Assembly: GCA_947167635.1 (NCBI GenBank)
Contig: CAMVIT010000047.1
Coordinates: forward strand, 1 to 21,028
Direction: 5' to 3'
Origin: F23-D06 sp947167635
GTDB taxonomy: Bacteria; Bacteroidota; Bacteroidia; Bacteroidales; WCHB1-69
DNA length: 21,028 bases
The notes under the pieces were generated by a model. That model had not been told where the DNA came from. It saw nothing but the letters and a program-made list of their open reading frames with translations, and searched no databases. Each line of letters begins with the position of its first letter. The stretch's first letter is position 1. Positions 1 through 6,845 of this stretch are shown piece by piece. The translations under genes were made by a program, and so were the position numbers.

Positions 1-90
1 AAAAGCGTCCAGCAAAGCGTCTGAAATTTGATCACACAGTTTGTCCGGGTGTCCTTCAGATACTGATTCAGAAGTGAATAGATAGCTCAT
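1..90 (-). CDS. metK: S-adenosylmethionine synthetase, N-terminal fragment
   Basis: The start codon is at 90-88 on the minus strand, and 30 codons are visible before the window ends. They read MSYLFTSESVSEGHPDKLCD, followed by QISDALLDAF. This is the hallmark N-terminus of MetK (SESVSEGHPDK, then DQISDA), where the conserved His of GHPDK takes part in ATP and methionine binding. The enzyme makes S-adenosylmethionine from methionine and ATP in the cytosol. The gene is divergent from glnA. Its roughly 120-nt leader carries a -7 box and a candidate SAM-II riboswitch, so feedback control by SAM is likely. Only about 7% of the usual ~400-430 codons is present; the rest lies outside the window. Confidence 0.95.
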   Translation of the reverse strand, partial: MSYLFTSESVSEGHPDKLCDQISDALLDAF

Positions 91-147
91 GACTAACGTT
101 TTAAAGTGTTTATAATAAATAAATTGTGCGGAAAATCATGGGCAAAT

Positions 148-204
148 CCGGAATGTTTTAGCATTTTTTTGAGTGGTTGCAATCATTACAAATCTGTCCA
201 CGAT
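148..204 (-). promoter_or_regulatory. Candidate SAM-II-class riboswitch in the metK leader
   Basis: On the minus strand, P1 is GTGG (201-198) pairing with CCAC (176-173). The loop runs GATTTGTAATGATTGCA (194-178), the same length as the SAM-II loop I recall and sharing its GATTT start and TTGCA end. The pseudoknot pairs A178-U163, C179-G162, G180-C161 and U182-A159, with U181 opposite U160 at the position that contacts SAM in SAM-II. A second helix pairs AATG (187-184) with CATT (155-152). The connecting loop is A-rich and the motif ATGCTAAAA follows, as in SAM-II. Differences are a P1 of only 4 bp, about 3 extra bases before the loop and a slightly shorter A-rich strand. Placement upstream of metK fits. 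The match is from memory, not a covariance-model search. Confidence 0.6.
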
Positions 205-213
205 TTCCGGCGG

Positions 214-221
214 CAAAAGTA
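214..221 (-). promoter_or_regulatory. metK promoter -7 box (TACTTTTG)
   Basis: On the minus strand the octamer TACTTTTG matches the Bacteroidota -7 consensus TAnnTTTG and is followed by CCGCC. It would start a transcript near 208-210, just before the riboswitch fold. I see no convincing -33 element. Confidence 0.65.
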
Positions 222-337
222 CAAAATATAATTGGTTTCCGGACCATAAGATTTTTCTTTTTTTCCCGTTTTGTTTTCTTGTGGGGTTGAAACGGAAAGG
301 TTTGCGATTGCAGATGTTTCCCGTTCACTTTTTTTAG

Positions 338-345
338 TATCTTTG
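338..345 (+). promoter_or_regulatory. glnA promoter -7 box (TATCTTTG)
   Basis: TATCTTTG matches TAnnTTTG and is followed by CCGCC, as at several other promoters here. It lies 36 bases before the glnA start, giving a leader of about 30 nt. No clear -33 TTG is at the usual distance. Confidence 0.65.
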
Positions 346-380
346 CCGCCCAATTCTGACAAAATTTAAAAACCATAGAT

Positions 381-1889
381 ATGAAAGAAAACACGACAAT
401 GAGCATGAACCCCTTGGTCAACTATCTGAAAAAGTCCCCCAAGGAGTTTACAAAGGCCGACATCATGAAATATGTCGAGGAAAATGACATTAAAATGATC
501 AACTTCCACTATGTGGCAGGCGACGGTCGTATCAAAACCCTGGGCTTTGTTTTGCACAGCCGTGAGTACATGGACCAGATTCTCTCCAACGGCGAGCGTG
601 TGGACGGCTCCAACATCTTCCCCGCATTCATCCATGCCGGCTCTTCCGACCTTTATGTGATCCCGCGTTTCTGTACGGCTTTCGTGCATCCTTTCGCGGA
701 GATTCCCACGTTGTCATTCCTCTGTTCTTACTATAACAAGGACGGTCAACCGCTGGAAAACTCTCCGGAGTACATCCTGCGCAAGGCTGCCAAGTCGTTC
801 ACGGACGTGACGGGCATGTACTTCCAGGCCATGGGCGAGTTGGAGTACTACGTCATCGGTGATGCCGAAGACCTATATACCATTCCCGACCAGCGTGGAT
901 ACCACGAGTCCTCCCCGTTCACGAAATTCGAGGCCTTCCGTGCCGAGTGCATGTACAACATCGCGAAGGCCGGCGGTCTCATCAAGTACGGCCACTCCGA
1001 AGTGGGCAACTTCACGCTCAACGGCAAGATTTATGAGCAGAACGAAATCGAGTTCCTCGTCACTGACGTTTGTGAAGCCGCTGACCAACTCGTGTTGGCC
1101 AAGTGGATCATCCGCAACCTCGCCTACCAATATGGTCTCGATGTGACCTTCTCTCCGAAGATCACCACGGGCAAGGCCGGCAGCGGATTGCATATCCACA
1201 CCCGCGTGGTGAATGAAAAGGGCAAAAACCAATATGTCACGAAGGGCAAGCTCAACTCCATTGCCAAGACCGCCATTGCAGGCTATATGGCCTGTGCCGG
1301 TTCCCTGACCGCTTTCGGCAACACCAACCCGACCTCCTACTTCCGCTTGGTGCCGCACCAGGAGGCCCCGACTTCCATCTGCTGGGGTGACAGAAACCGC
1401 TCGGTGCTCGTGCGCGTGCCCCTCGGCTGGACGCATAAGAACGACATTGTGGCCGAACTCAACCCGCTGGAGAAGCCCGTCAAGGCCGACCGCTCCCAAA
1501 AGCAGACCGTGGAGTTCCGCTGTCCGGACGGTTCCGCAGACATCTACTTGCTGCTTGCCGGCCTCGCCTGCGCCGCGCGCCACGGCTTCGAGATGGAGGG
1601 CGCCCTCAACTTCGCCGAGAAGACCTATGTCGATGTGGACATTCACCGTCCCGAAAACCAGAAACTTGTGGAAAGCCTGGCTCAGCTGCCGGCATCCTGC
1701 TGGGATTCCGCCGACGAACTGAGCAAGAACAGAGCCATCTTCGAGGCTCACGGTGTCTTCAACCGCGAGATGATCGACGACATCGTCAAACAGCTCAAAT
1801 CCTACAAGGATCAGAATATCCGTAAGGAGATCCTCAAGAACCCCGATGTCATGACCCAAATGGTCAGTGAATATTTCTATTGCGGATAA
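381..1889 (+). CDS. glnA: Glutamine synthetase (type I-like, ~500 aa)
   Basis: Predicted to join glutamate and ammonia to glutamine using ATP, in the cytosol (502 aa). The active-site blocks occur in the family order: GELEYYV (152-158, Glu metal ligands), HSEVGN then EQNEIEF (205-225), GSGLHIH (268-273), RLVPHQEAP and RNRSVLVRVP (322-347, ATP/phosphate-binding arginines), and EFRCPDGSAD (378-387). The Tyr-containing NLYDLPPEE adenylylation site of enterobacterial GlnA is absent, so control by adenylylation is unlikely. The length excludes the ~730-aa GSIII type also common in this phylum. ATG at 381 was chosen for its position after the leader; ATGs at 399 and 405 are alternatives. It begins a block that also includes pruA. 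The annotation as a true synthetase rather than a GS-like gamma-glutamyl ligase rests on conservation of all these blocks. Confidence 0.9.
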   Translation: MKENTTMSMNPLVNYLKKSPKEFTKADIMKYVEENDIKMINFHYVAGDGRIKTLGFVLHSREYMDQILSNGERVDGSNIFPAFIHAGSSDLYVIPRFCTAFVHPFAEIPTLSFLCSYYNKDGQPLENSPEYILRKAAKSFTDVTGMYFQAMGELEYYVIGDAEDLYTIPDQRGYHESSPFTKFEAFRAECMYNIAKAGGLIKYGHSEVGNFTLNGKIYEQNEIEFLVTDVCEAADQLVLAKWIIRNLAYQYGLDVTFSPKITTGKAGSGLHIHTRVVNEKGKNQYVTKGKLNSIAKTAIAGYMACAGSLTAFGNTNPTSYFRLVPHQEAPTSICWGDRNRSVLVRVPLGWTHKNDIVAELNPLEKPVKADRSQKQTVEFRCPDGSADIYLLLAGLACAARHGFEMEGALNFAEKTYVDVDIHRPENQKLVESLAQLPASCWDSADELSKNRAIFEAHGVFNREMIDDIVKQLKSYKDQNIRKEILKNPDVMTQMVSEYFYCG

Positions 1890-1897
1890 TACATATC

Positions 1898-1925
1898 GCA
1901 GAGGCGGGGCGTGCCCCGTCTCTGC
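1898..1925 (+). repeat. GC-rich hairpin between glnA and the next gene
   Basis: The arms GCAGAGGCGGGG and CCCCGTCTCTGC form a 12-bp stem (one G-U in RNA) closed by a CGTG loop. It starts 8 bases after the glnA stop. No T-run follows, so it is not a classical intrinsic terminator; it may shield the glnA mRNA 3' end or be a small interspersed palindrome. Its arm shares AGAGGC with the terminator at 4175. Confidence 0.75.
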
Positions 1926-1940
1926 ACAAAAACCCCAAAC

Positions 1941-2450
1941 ATGACCAGTACATCCATTGTCATCCTGATTGTCGCCGCCCTGTTGCTCGGCGCCGTCGTT
2001 GCCGTCTATAAGATGTGGTCCAACCATGTCTTGCAACTCAAATCCATGGAAAAAAACAAGGACGCGATGGGCGTGGTGCTGCCGCTGAGGTTGCAGGCTT
2101 ACGAGCGCATGGCGCTTTTTTTAGAGCGCATCGAACCTAACCAGTTGGTGATGCGCATCCACAGCCAAGGGCTGACCGTGGGACAGGAGCAGAACCTCCT
2201 GCTCACCGCCATCCGCTCCGAGTTTGAGCACAACCTCTCCCAACAGATCTACATCTCCACTCCCGTATGGAACAAGGTGAGTGACGCGAAGGACGACATT
2301 ATTGACATCATTAACGCCGTGGCAGGCACTTTCGACCCTTCCGCCGACTCGCTGATGTTTGCGGAGGCCCTGCTGACCGCCGCCGCCGAGAAGCCCGTCG
2401 TACAACAGGCCATGGCCCTGCTCAAGGCTGATGTGCAAAAACTTTATTGA
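1941..2450 (+). CDS. Conserved membrane-anchored protein, DUF7935-like
   Basis: A 169-aa protein of unknown function. Residues 4-24 form one N-terminal membrane segment (IVILIVAALLLGAVVAVYK). The rest is soluble and probably cytoplasmic, with the family's hallmark stretch LPLRLQAYERMALFLERI (about 48-65), followed by EFEHNLSQQIYIS and a C-terminal helical part ending LLKADVQKLY. I recognise this as a Bacteroidota family that commonly sits just upstream of pruA; the DUF7935 name is from memory. The start at 1941 was preferred over ATG 1911, which lies inside the hairpin at 1898-1925 and would add 10 residues of non-family sequence. It lies 51 bases after glnA and 62 before pruA, so co-transcription is plausible. 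Confidence 0.8.
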   Translation: MTSTSIVILIVAALLLGAVVAVYKMWSNHVLQLKSMEKNKDAMGVVLPLRLQAYERMALFLERIEPNQLVMRIHSQGLTVGQEQNLLLTAIRSEFEHNLSQQIYISTPVWNKVSDAKDDIIDIINAVAGTFDPSADSLMFAEALLTAAAEKPVVQQAMALLKADVQKLY

Positions 2451-2512
2451 TTTTACATAAAGAAAATCCGTTATTAAAAACCCATTTTATTAACCTTAAA
2501 TAGTTATCGTAT

Positions 2513-4141
2513 ATGAACAACGCAAATTACGAGTTCAGAGAACCCAAAAACGAACCGGTCTATTCATACGCCCCTGGCACTCCGGAGCGCAAGCTGCTCC
2601 AGGCCGAATTGGACAGACAGTACAACCAAGTCATCGAAATCCCCCTGATCATTGGCGGAAAAGAGGTGAGAACGGGCGACATGGGCAAGGTTGTCATGCC
2701 CACCGAGCATGCCCACGTGCTGGCCAACTATCACAAAGTAGGCAAAAAAGAGGTGCAAATGGCTATTGACGCGGCCATGGCCGCCAAGAAAGACTGGGAA
2801 GAGATGCCCTGGATTCAGAGAGCTTCCATCATGATGAAAGCTGCCGAACTGTTGGCCACCAAGTACAGATATATCTTGAACGCTGCCTGCATGTTGGGTC
2901 AGGGCAAAAGCCCTTACCAAGCCGAAATCGACTGCCCGTGCGAAGCCATCGACTTTTTGCGTTTCAACACCTATTTCGCATCGCAGCTGTACGGTCAACA
3001 GCCCATTTCCGACCATACGGTGCTCAACCGCAACGAGTACCGCGGCATGGAAGGCTTTGTGTATGCCATCACGCCATTCAACTTCACCTCCATTGCGCTG
3101 AACTTGAACGTGGCTCCTGCCTTGATGGGCAATGTGACCATCTGGAAACCGTCCACCACCGCCATCCTCTCCAACTACTACCTCATGAAACTGTTGCAAG
3201 AGGCCGGTCTTCCCGACGGTGTCATCAACTTCCTCCCGGGCAGCGGCTCCGTCATCAGCGAAGTCGCCTTCAAGTCCCCGCACTTGGCCGGTATCCACTT
3301 CACGGGCAGCACGTCCACATTCAAGAGCTTCTGGAAGCTGATCGGACAGAACATTGACATCTATAACACCTATCCGAAGATTGTCGGCGAAACGGGTGGC
3401 AAGGACTTTATCTTTGCGCACAAAACCGCTCCCGCACGCGAATTGGCCGTGGCCATTCTCCGTGGTGCCTTCGAGTATCAGGGCCAAAAGTGCTCCGCCG
3501 CTTCCCGCGCATACGTGCCCAAGTCCCTCTGGGAACCTACGCTCAATCACATCAAGGAGATGATGACAACCGTCAAGATGGGCGATGTCCGCGACTTCTC
3601 CAACTTCGTCAATGCCGTCATCGATGAGAAATCCTTCGACAATATCGCTGGATACATCGATCGCGCCAAGGCTTCCCCGGATGCCGAAATCGTGTTGGGC
3701 GGCCTGTATGACAAGACGGTGGGCTACTTCGTGGAGCCAACCATTATCGTGGCCAAGACTCCCGACTACGAGTCCATCCGCGAGGAGATCTTCGGACCGG
3801 TTATCACCGTTTATGTGTATGAGGATGACAAGTATGAGGAGATGCTGCATATCTGCGACGAGACTTCTCCGTATGCGCTCACGGGTTCCATCATTGCCCG
3901 CGACCGCTACGCCATCATCCAAGCCGAAAACATCCTGCGCCATGCCGCTGGTAATTTCTACATCAACGACAAACCGACAGGTGCTGTGGTGGGTTGCCAA
4001 CCTTTCGGCGGTGCACGCGCTTCCGGTACCAACGACAAGGCCGGCAGCATGCTCAACCTCGTGCGTTGGATCAGCGCCCGCTGCATCAAGGAGACATTCG
4101 TCCCTGCCACCGATTACGGCTATCCCTTCTTGGCAAAATAA
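2513..4141 (+). CDS. pruA: L-glutamate gamma-semialdehyde (1-pyrroline-5-carboxylate) dehydrogenase
   Basis: Oxidises glutamate gamma-semialdehyde/P5C to glutamate with NAD+, the second step of proline catabolism. The 542 aa match the monofunctional enzyme (about 540). Aldehyde dehydrogenase features: cofactor-binding ITPFNF (186-191) and WKPS (211-214), FTGST (263-267), the general base Glu in VGETGGKD (Glu293), the nucleophile in GQKCSAASR (Cys327), and EEIFGPV (424-430). Near the C-terminus, FYINDKPTGAVVG and FGGARASGTNDK fit the P5CDH subfamily. No proline dehydrogenase domain is fused and no putA/prodh gene is in the window. The product is the substrate of the upstream glutamine synthetase. 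The start follows an A/T-rich stretch without a Shine-Dalgarno. A strong terminator follows. Confidence 0.95.
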   Translation: MNNANYEFREPKNEPVYSYAPGTPERKLLQAELDRQYNQVIEIPLIIGGKEVRTGDMGKVVMPTEHAHVLANYHKVGKKEVQMAIDAAMAAKKDWEEMPWIQRASIMMKAAELLATKYRYILNAACMLGQGKSPYQAEIDCPCEAIDFLRFNTYFASQLYGQQPISDHTVLNRNEYRGMEGFVYAITPFNFTSIALNLNVAPALMGNVTIWKPSTTAILSNYYLMKLLQEAGLPDGVINFLPGSGSVISEVAFKSPHLAGIHFTGSTSTFKSFWKLIGQNIDIYNTYPKIVGETGGKDFIFAHKTAPARELAVAILRGAFEYQGQKCSAASRAYVPKSLWEPTLNHIKEMMTTVKMGDVRDFSNFVNAVIDEKSFDNIAGYIDRAKASPDAEIVLGGLYDKTVGYFVEPTIIVAKTPDYESIREEIFGPVITVYVYEDDKYEEMLHICDETSPYALTGSIIARDRYAIIQAENILRHAAGNFYINDKPTGAVVGCQPFGGARASGTNDKAGSMLNLVRWISARCIKETFVPATDYGYPFLAK

Positions 4142-4174
4142 CGCCATCGTACACATTTTGCAGACACAAATATC

Positions 4175-4213
4175 ATGTAGAGGCTCACAACCGTGTGCCT
4201 CTACATTTTTTTT
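4175..4213 (+). terminator. Rho-independent terminator after pruA
   Basis: ATGTAGAGGC pairs perfectly with GCCTCTACAT (10 bp). After a T-T mismatch, three more pairs (CAC/GTG) close on an AACC loop. Eight T's (4206-4213) follow. The T-run ends two bases before the folP -7 box, so terminator and next promoter abut. Confidence 0.92.
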
Positions 4214-4215
4214 GC

Positions 4216-4223
4216 TATTTTTG
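4216..4223 (+). promoter_or_regulatory. folP promoter -7 box (TATTTTTG)
   Basis: TATTTTTG followed by C, 28 bases before the folP ATG. The upstream promoter region overlaps the pruA terminator hairpin. Confidence 0.7.
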
Positions 4224-4251
4224 CAGCTTTCAAAGAAAGCCTTTAAATCCC

Positions 4252-5097
4252 ATGTCGCATCTAATCAATTTTTCACGGACTCTCCGCTCGTTGAGCGCTC
4301 CACTGATCATGGGCATACTGAACGTCACCGACGACTCTTTCTATGACGGGGGCCGTTACCGGTCTGAAGCTGCCATGATAGAGCGTGCGGGGGAAATGCT
4401 CCGTGACGGTGCCGACATTATCGACATCGGTGCCATGTCCACACGCCCCGGGGCGCAGGAACTGCCCGCCGGCGAGGAGGAGAACCGCATTCGGCAAGCG
4501 GTGGCGACCGTGAAGGCCTCGTTTCCGGAGGCCGTTGTTTCCATCGACACTTGGCGTGCCTCCGTGGCGCGCGCGGCCGTGCGGGAAGGTGCCGGCATGA
4601 TCAACGATATCTCCGGCGGCACTTTCGACCCCGACATGATTCCCGCCATCGGCGAGATGCAGGTGCCCTATGTGCTCATGCACACTCCCGCCAAACCCGA
4701 CAAGATGCAGCAATGCACGCAGTACGATGACATTCTCGCCGACATGCTGCGTTTCTTCGGGGAACAAATCGCCAAGTTGCATGCAGCCCATGTCCACGAC
4801 ATCGTCATCGATCCGGGCTTCGGATTCGGCAAGACATTGGAACAGAACTACTTTCTGATGCGCAATTTGGAGGCGTTCAAGGTTTTTGACTTGCCAATAT
4901 TGGTTGGAATCTCAAGAAAATCAATGATTTACAAGTTTTTAAACACCACCCCCGAACATGCCTTGAATGGCACCACGGTGCTTAATACCCTTGCCCTCGA
5001 ACACGGCGCTTCCGTCTTGCGGGTGCACGATGTGAAAGAGGCGGTGGAGGTCAGGAAGTTGGTAGTTGGTGGTTGGCAGTTGGATAAAGATATTTAG
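4252..5097 (+). CDS. folP: Dihydropteroate synthase
   Basis: Condenses p-aminobenzoate with 6-hydroxymethyl-dihydropterin diphosphate in folate synthesis; the sulfonamide target. 281 aa, normal length. Motifs along the TIM barrel: GILNVTDDSFYDGG (21-34), DIGAMSTRPG (58-67, pABA loop), SIDT (97-100), NDISGG (118-123), MHTP (143-146), DPGFGFGK (187-194), GISRKS (219-224, phosphate-binding Arg/Lys) and LRVHDV near the end. The usual Pro of NVTPDSF is Asp here. ATG 4252 was chosen because it lies 28 bases after the -7 box and begins the family-like region; upstream in-frame codons overlap pruA. The last ~16 codons contain a heptamer repeat (5056-5083). A DUF456 gene follows after 9 bases. Confidence 0.95.
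   Translation: MSHLINFSRTLRSLSAPLIMGILNVTDDSFYDGGRYRSEAAMIERAGEMLRDGADIIDIGAMSTRPGAQELPAGEEENRIRQAVATVKASFPEAVVSIDTWRASVARAAVREGAGMINDISGGTFDPDMIPAIGEMQVPYVLMHTPAKPDKMQQCTQYDDILADMLRFFGEQIAKLHAAHVHDIVIDPGFGFGKTLEQNYFLMRNLEAFKVFDLPILVGISRKSMIYKFLNTTPEHALNGTTVLNTLALEHGASVLRVHDVKEAVEVRKLVVGGWQLDKDI
5056..5083 (+). repeat. Four tandem heptamers at the 3' end of folP
   Basis: Four 7-bp units share the core GTTGG: aagttgg, tagttgg, tggttgg, cagttgg. They encode the divergent C-terminal tail of FolP (KLVVGGWQL), after the catalytic core. A copy-number change would shift the tail frame and the stop. Confidence 0.75.
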
Positions 5098-5106
5098 AAA
5101 TAAATT

Positions 5107-5616
5107 GTGGATATAATTCTCGTCATTTTCGCCATTCTTTGTGCCATCATCGGGATTGTGGGTGCAATTGTGCCTGGCCTGCCGGGGCCTCCTTTTGCGT
5201 GGCTTGCCGTTCTGCTGCAGAGCTTTACCAAGTTCGACGAAGATTTCACCCCGGCCTTTTTGATCATCACAGCCGTATTGGCGGTTGTTATTACCGTGTT
5301 GGACTATGTGGTGCCAGCATGGGGTACCAAACGCTTTGGCGGCACGTCTGCCGGCACCAAGGGGAGCACCATCGGACTGCTCGTCTCCGTGTTTCTGCTG
5401 CCGTTTTTGGGCATCACCATCGGGCCTTTCGGCATTGTGGGCATCTTGTTGGGGCCTTTTGCGGGTGCTTATATTGGCGAAAAGATCAACAGTGTGGATG
5501 AAAAGCTTGCCCTGCGCTCCGCTTTTGGAAGCTTCATGGGCTTCATGGCGGGCACCTTCATCAAATTGGTGTTCGGTATCGTGATGACCGTCTTCTTGGT
5601 GAAAAACCTCCTGTAG
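5107..5616 (+). CDS. DUF456 family integral membrane protein
   Basis: 169-aa, very hydrophobic protein with about four to five membrane segments (roughly 2-38, 48-68, 83-120 as a hairpin pair, 143-167). Two glycine/proline-rich family blocks are visible: GAIVPGLPGPP (19-29), and then VPAWGTKRFGGTSAG with a glycine-rich stretch ending GPFAGAYIGE. These match DUF456; the function is unknown. The only start giving the full first helix is GTG at 5107 (M-D-I-I-L-V), 9 bases after the folP stop, so translation is probably coupled to folP. GTG starts are uncommon in this phylum. It ends 10 bases from the convergent endonuclease gene, with no terminator visible. Confidence 0.85.
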   Translation: MDIILVIFAILCAIIGIVGAIVPGLPGPPFAWLAVLLQSFTKFDEDFTPAFLIITAVLAVVITVLDYVVPAWGTKRFGGTSAGTKGSTIGLLVSVFLLPFLGITIGPFGIVGILLGPFAGAYIGEKINSVDEKLALRSAFGSFMGFMAGTFIKLVFGIVMTVFLVKNLL

Positions 5617-5626
5617 GTCCAGGGTG

Positions 5627-6703
5627 TTAATCCACCAACATCTTCATGGAAAACAGCATCTGATTATTGGAAACCCGAAGCATATAGATGCCGGCGGGCA
5701 GGGTGTTGACGGGTAATGTGTAGCGTTCTGCAGGTGTGAAAGTATTCTGCCACATCATCCGCCCCGTGATGTCTATCACCTGTATCAGCACATCGGTTTC
5801 CGTAAGCGTGGGCGGCACCAGCGTGACATGGTCGGTGGCGGGCACGGGGTAGAGCAGCCATCGCGACGGGTTAGCCCACTCCTCCAGACTGTTGGGATGG
5901 AACAGGTTGATGGAATCCGCTCCGTAAATCTTGCCCGCAAGCTCTGGAAAGTCGATGAAGGGGTTGCGGTTCCCTTGCAGGGCATAGACGGCATTGTTGC
6001 GGTCGATCTCCTTTTGGCTGACAGGGTCTTGTTCGTGCCAGCGCAACATCATCTGCAGTGCCCATGGCTGCAGGGATCCCTTGGTGAACATGGATTGCTC
6101 GTAGTCCAGTTTTTTGTCCATGTAGCACACCGTCATATAGAGATAGGTGCGGGCCAGATCGCCTTTGTAGGCATCGATGGGCTCGAACACTGTGCCGCTG
6201 TATCCGAACGTGGAGCAAGGTCCGACCTTGGAGCCGTTGGTGCTGGTCCAGGTGGGGTTGGAAACTTCCCCCAGCGGCAGGTTCCCGCGCTTGTTGTTCA
6301 CCCAACCGTCGGTGGGGTAGAGGTGAAAGAGGTCTGTGTACATGGGCGTTTGGTCGTTGAACCAGCTCTTGGGCACCGAATGCTCGCGGTTATAGCAGTC
6401 GCCCTCACTGGAGTAGTTGCCGCACTGGTCGCTGCCGAAAGTATAATAGTAGGCGGTGTTTCCGGTGGGGTTGTCCGAATAGATGTCCCACACCTTGCCA
6501 TTGTCGGGCCGGGCGTCCGTGGAATAGAACGCGTCCCACAAAGCGCTGTAGCTCAGTGAGGAGTGGCTTTTGATGATGTTATACAGAGAATAGCGAAGGG
6601 CTTGGCCGCCCTGATTGTCGGCAGTGCTGTAGTAGCCGGACGGCACCTGGGCCCGAACAAAGCAGCTTGCCAACAGACAGAAAAGGAAAATGCGATATTT
6701 CAT
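5627..6703 (-). CDS. Secreted endonuclease I family nuclease with T9SS sorting domain
   Basis: Predicted extracellular or surface nuclease, 358 aa. Residues 1-19 form a signal peptide (MKYRIFLFCLLASCFVRAQ). The central region matches the EndA/endonuclease I fold: NREHSVPKSWF (105-115, His108 as likely catalytic base) and FHLYPTDGWVNNKRGNLPLGE (126-146, Asn/Arg metal and phosphate contacts). The last ~75 residues (WLLYPVPATDHV through DITGRMMW and LPAGIYMLRV) are a type A T9SS sorting domain, normally removed after export. The start at 6703 is preferred; the -7 box (6733-6726) leaves a short leader, and ATG 6709 would only add Met-Ala. Typical role: nucleic-acid scavenging, by family knowledge. 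Confidence 0.92.
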   Translation of the reverse strand: MKYRIFLFCLLASCFVRAQVPSGYYSTADNQGGQALRYSLYNIIKSHSSLSYSALWDAFYSTDARPDNGKVWDIYSDNPTGNTAYYYTFGSDQCGNYSSEGDCYNREHSVPKSWFNDQTPMYTDLFHLYPTDGWVNNKRGNLPLGEVSNPTWTSTNGSKVGPCSTFGYSGTVFEPIDAYKGDLARTYLYMTVCYMDKKLDYEQSMFTKGSLQPWALQMMLRWHEQDPVSQKEIDRNNAVYALQGNRNPFIDFPELAGKIYGADSINLFHPNSLEEWANPSRWLLYPVPATDHVTLVPPTLTETDVLIQVIDITGRMMWQNTFTPAERYTLPVNTLPAGIYMLRVSNNQMLFSMKMLVD

Positions 6704-6725
6704 AGCCATGACTTGCAAGGAGCGG

Positions 6726-6733
6726 CAAAAATA
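6726..6733 (-). promoter_or_regulatory. Endonuclease gene -7 box (TATTTTTG)
   Basis: Minus-strand TATTTTTG followed by CCGCT, 22 bases before the start codon at 6703. The leader would be only about 15 nt. Confidence 0.7.
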
Positions 6734-6786
6734 CAAAAATCATTTTGCCTGATGGAGAAACATCTCTAAAATCCAATTTTTTTGTG

Positions 6787-6794
6787 TATGTTTG
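6787..6794 (+). promoter_or_regulatory. pepT promoter -7 box (TATGTTTG)
   Basis: TATGTTTG matches TAnnTTTG and is followed by CGCCCC. It lies 51 bases before the pepT ATG. Confidence 0.65.
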
Positions 6795-6845
6795 CGCCCC
6801 TCAAAAAGAGTGTTTCTTTGGATTATTCATTAAAAACATCATATC

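Noticed and set aside
301..320. -33 TTTG element for the glnA promoter
   Set aside because: The TTTG/TTG words there lie about 27-33 bases from the -7 box, further than the usual spacing of roughly 17-23.
158..421. 87-codon minus-strand frame across the metK-glnA region
   Set aside because: Begins inside glnA, crosses both promoter boxes and the riboswitch fold, and has no family match.
1911..1940. Earlier ATG for the DUF7935-like protein
   Set aside because: The codon sits in the loop/stem of the glnA 3' hairpin and would add residues not seen in the family; ATG 1941 is better.
873..2036. 387-codon open frame antisense to glnA
   Set aside because: Lies opposite a fully conserved glutamine synthetase, has no family resemblance, and arises from G/C-rich third codon positions on the other strand.
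2564..4156. 530-codon open frame antisense to pruA
   Set aside because: A shadow of pruA: His/Val/Gly-rich composition typical of antisense frames, no recognisable motif, no promoter.
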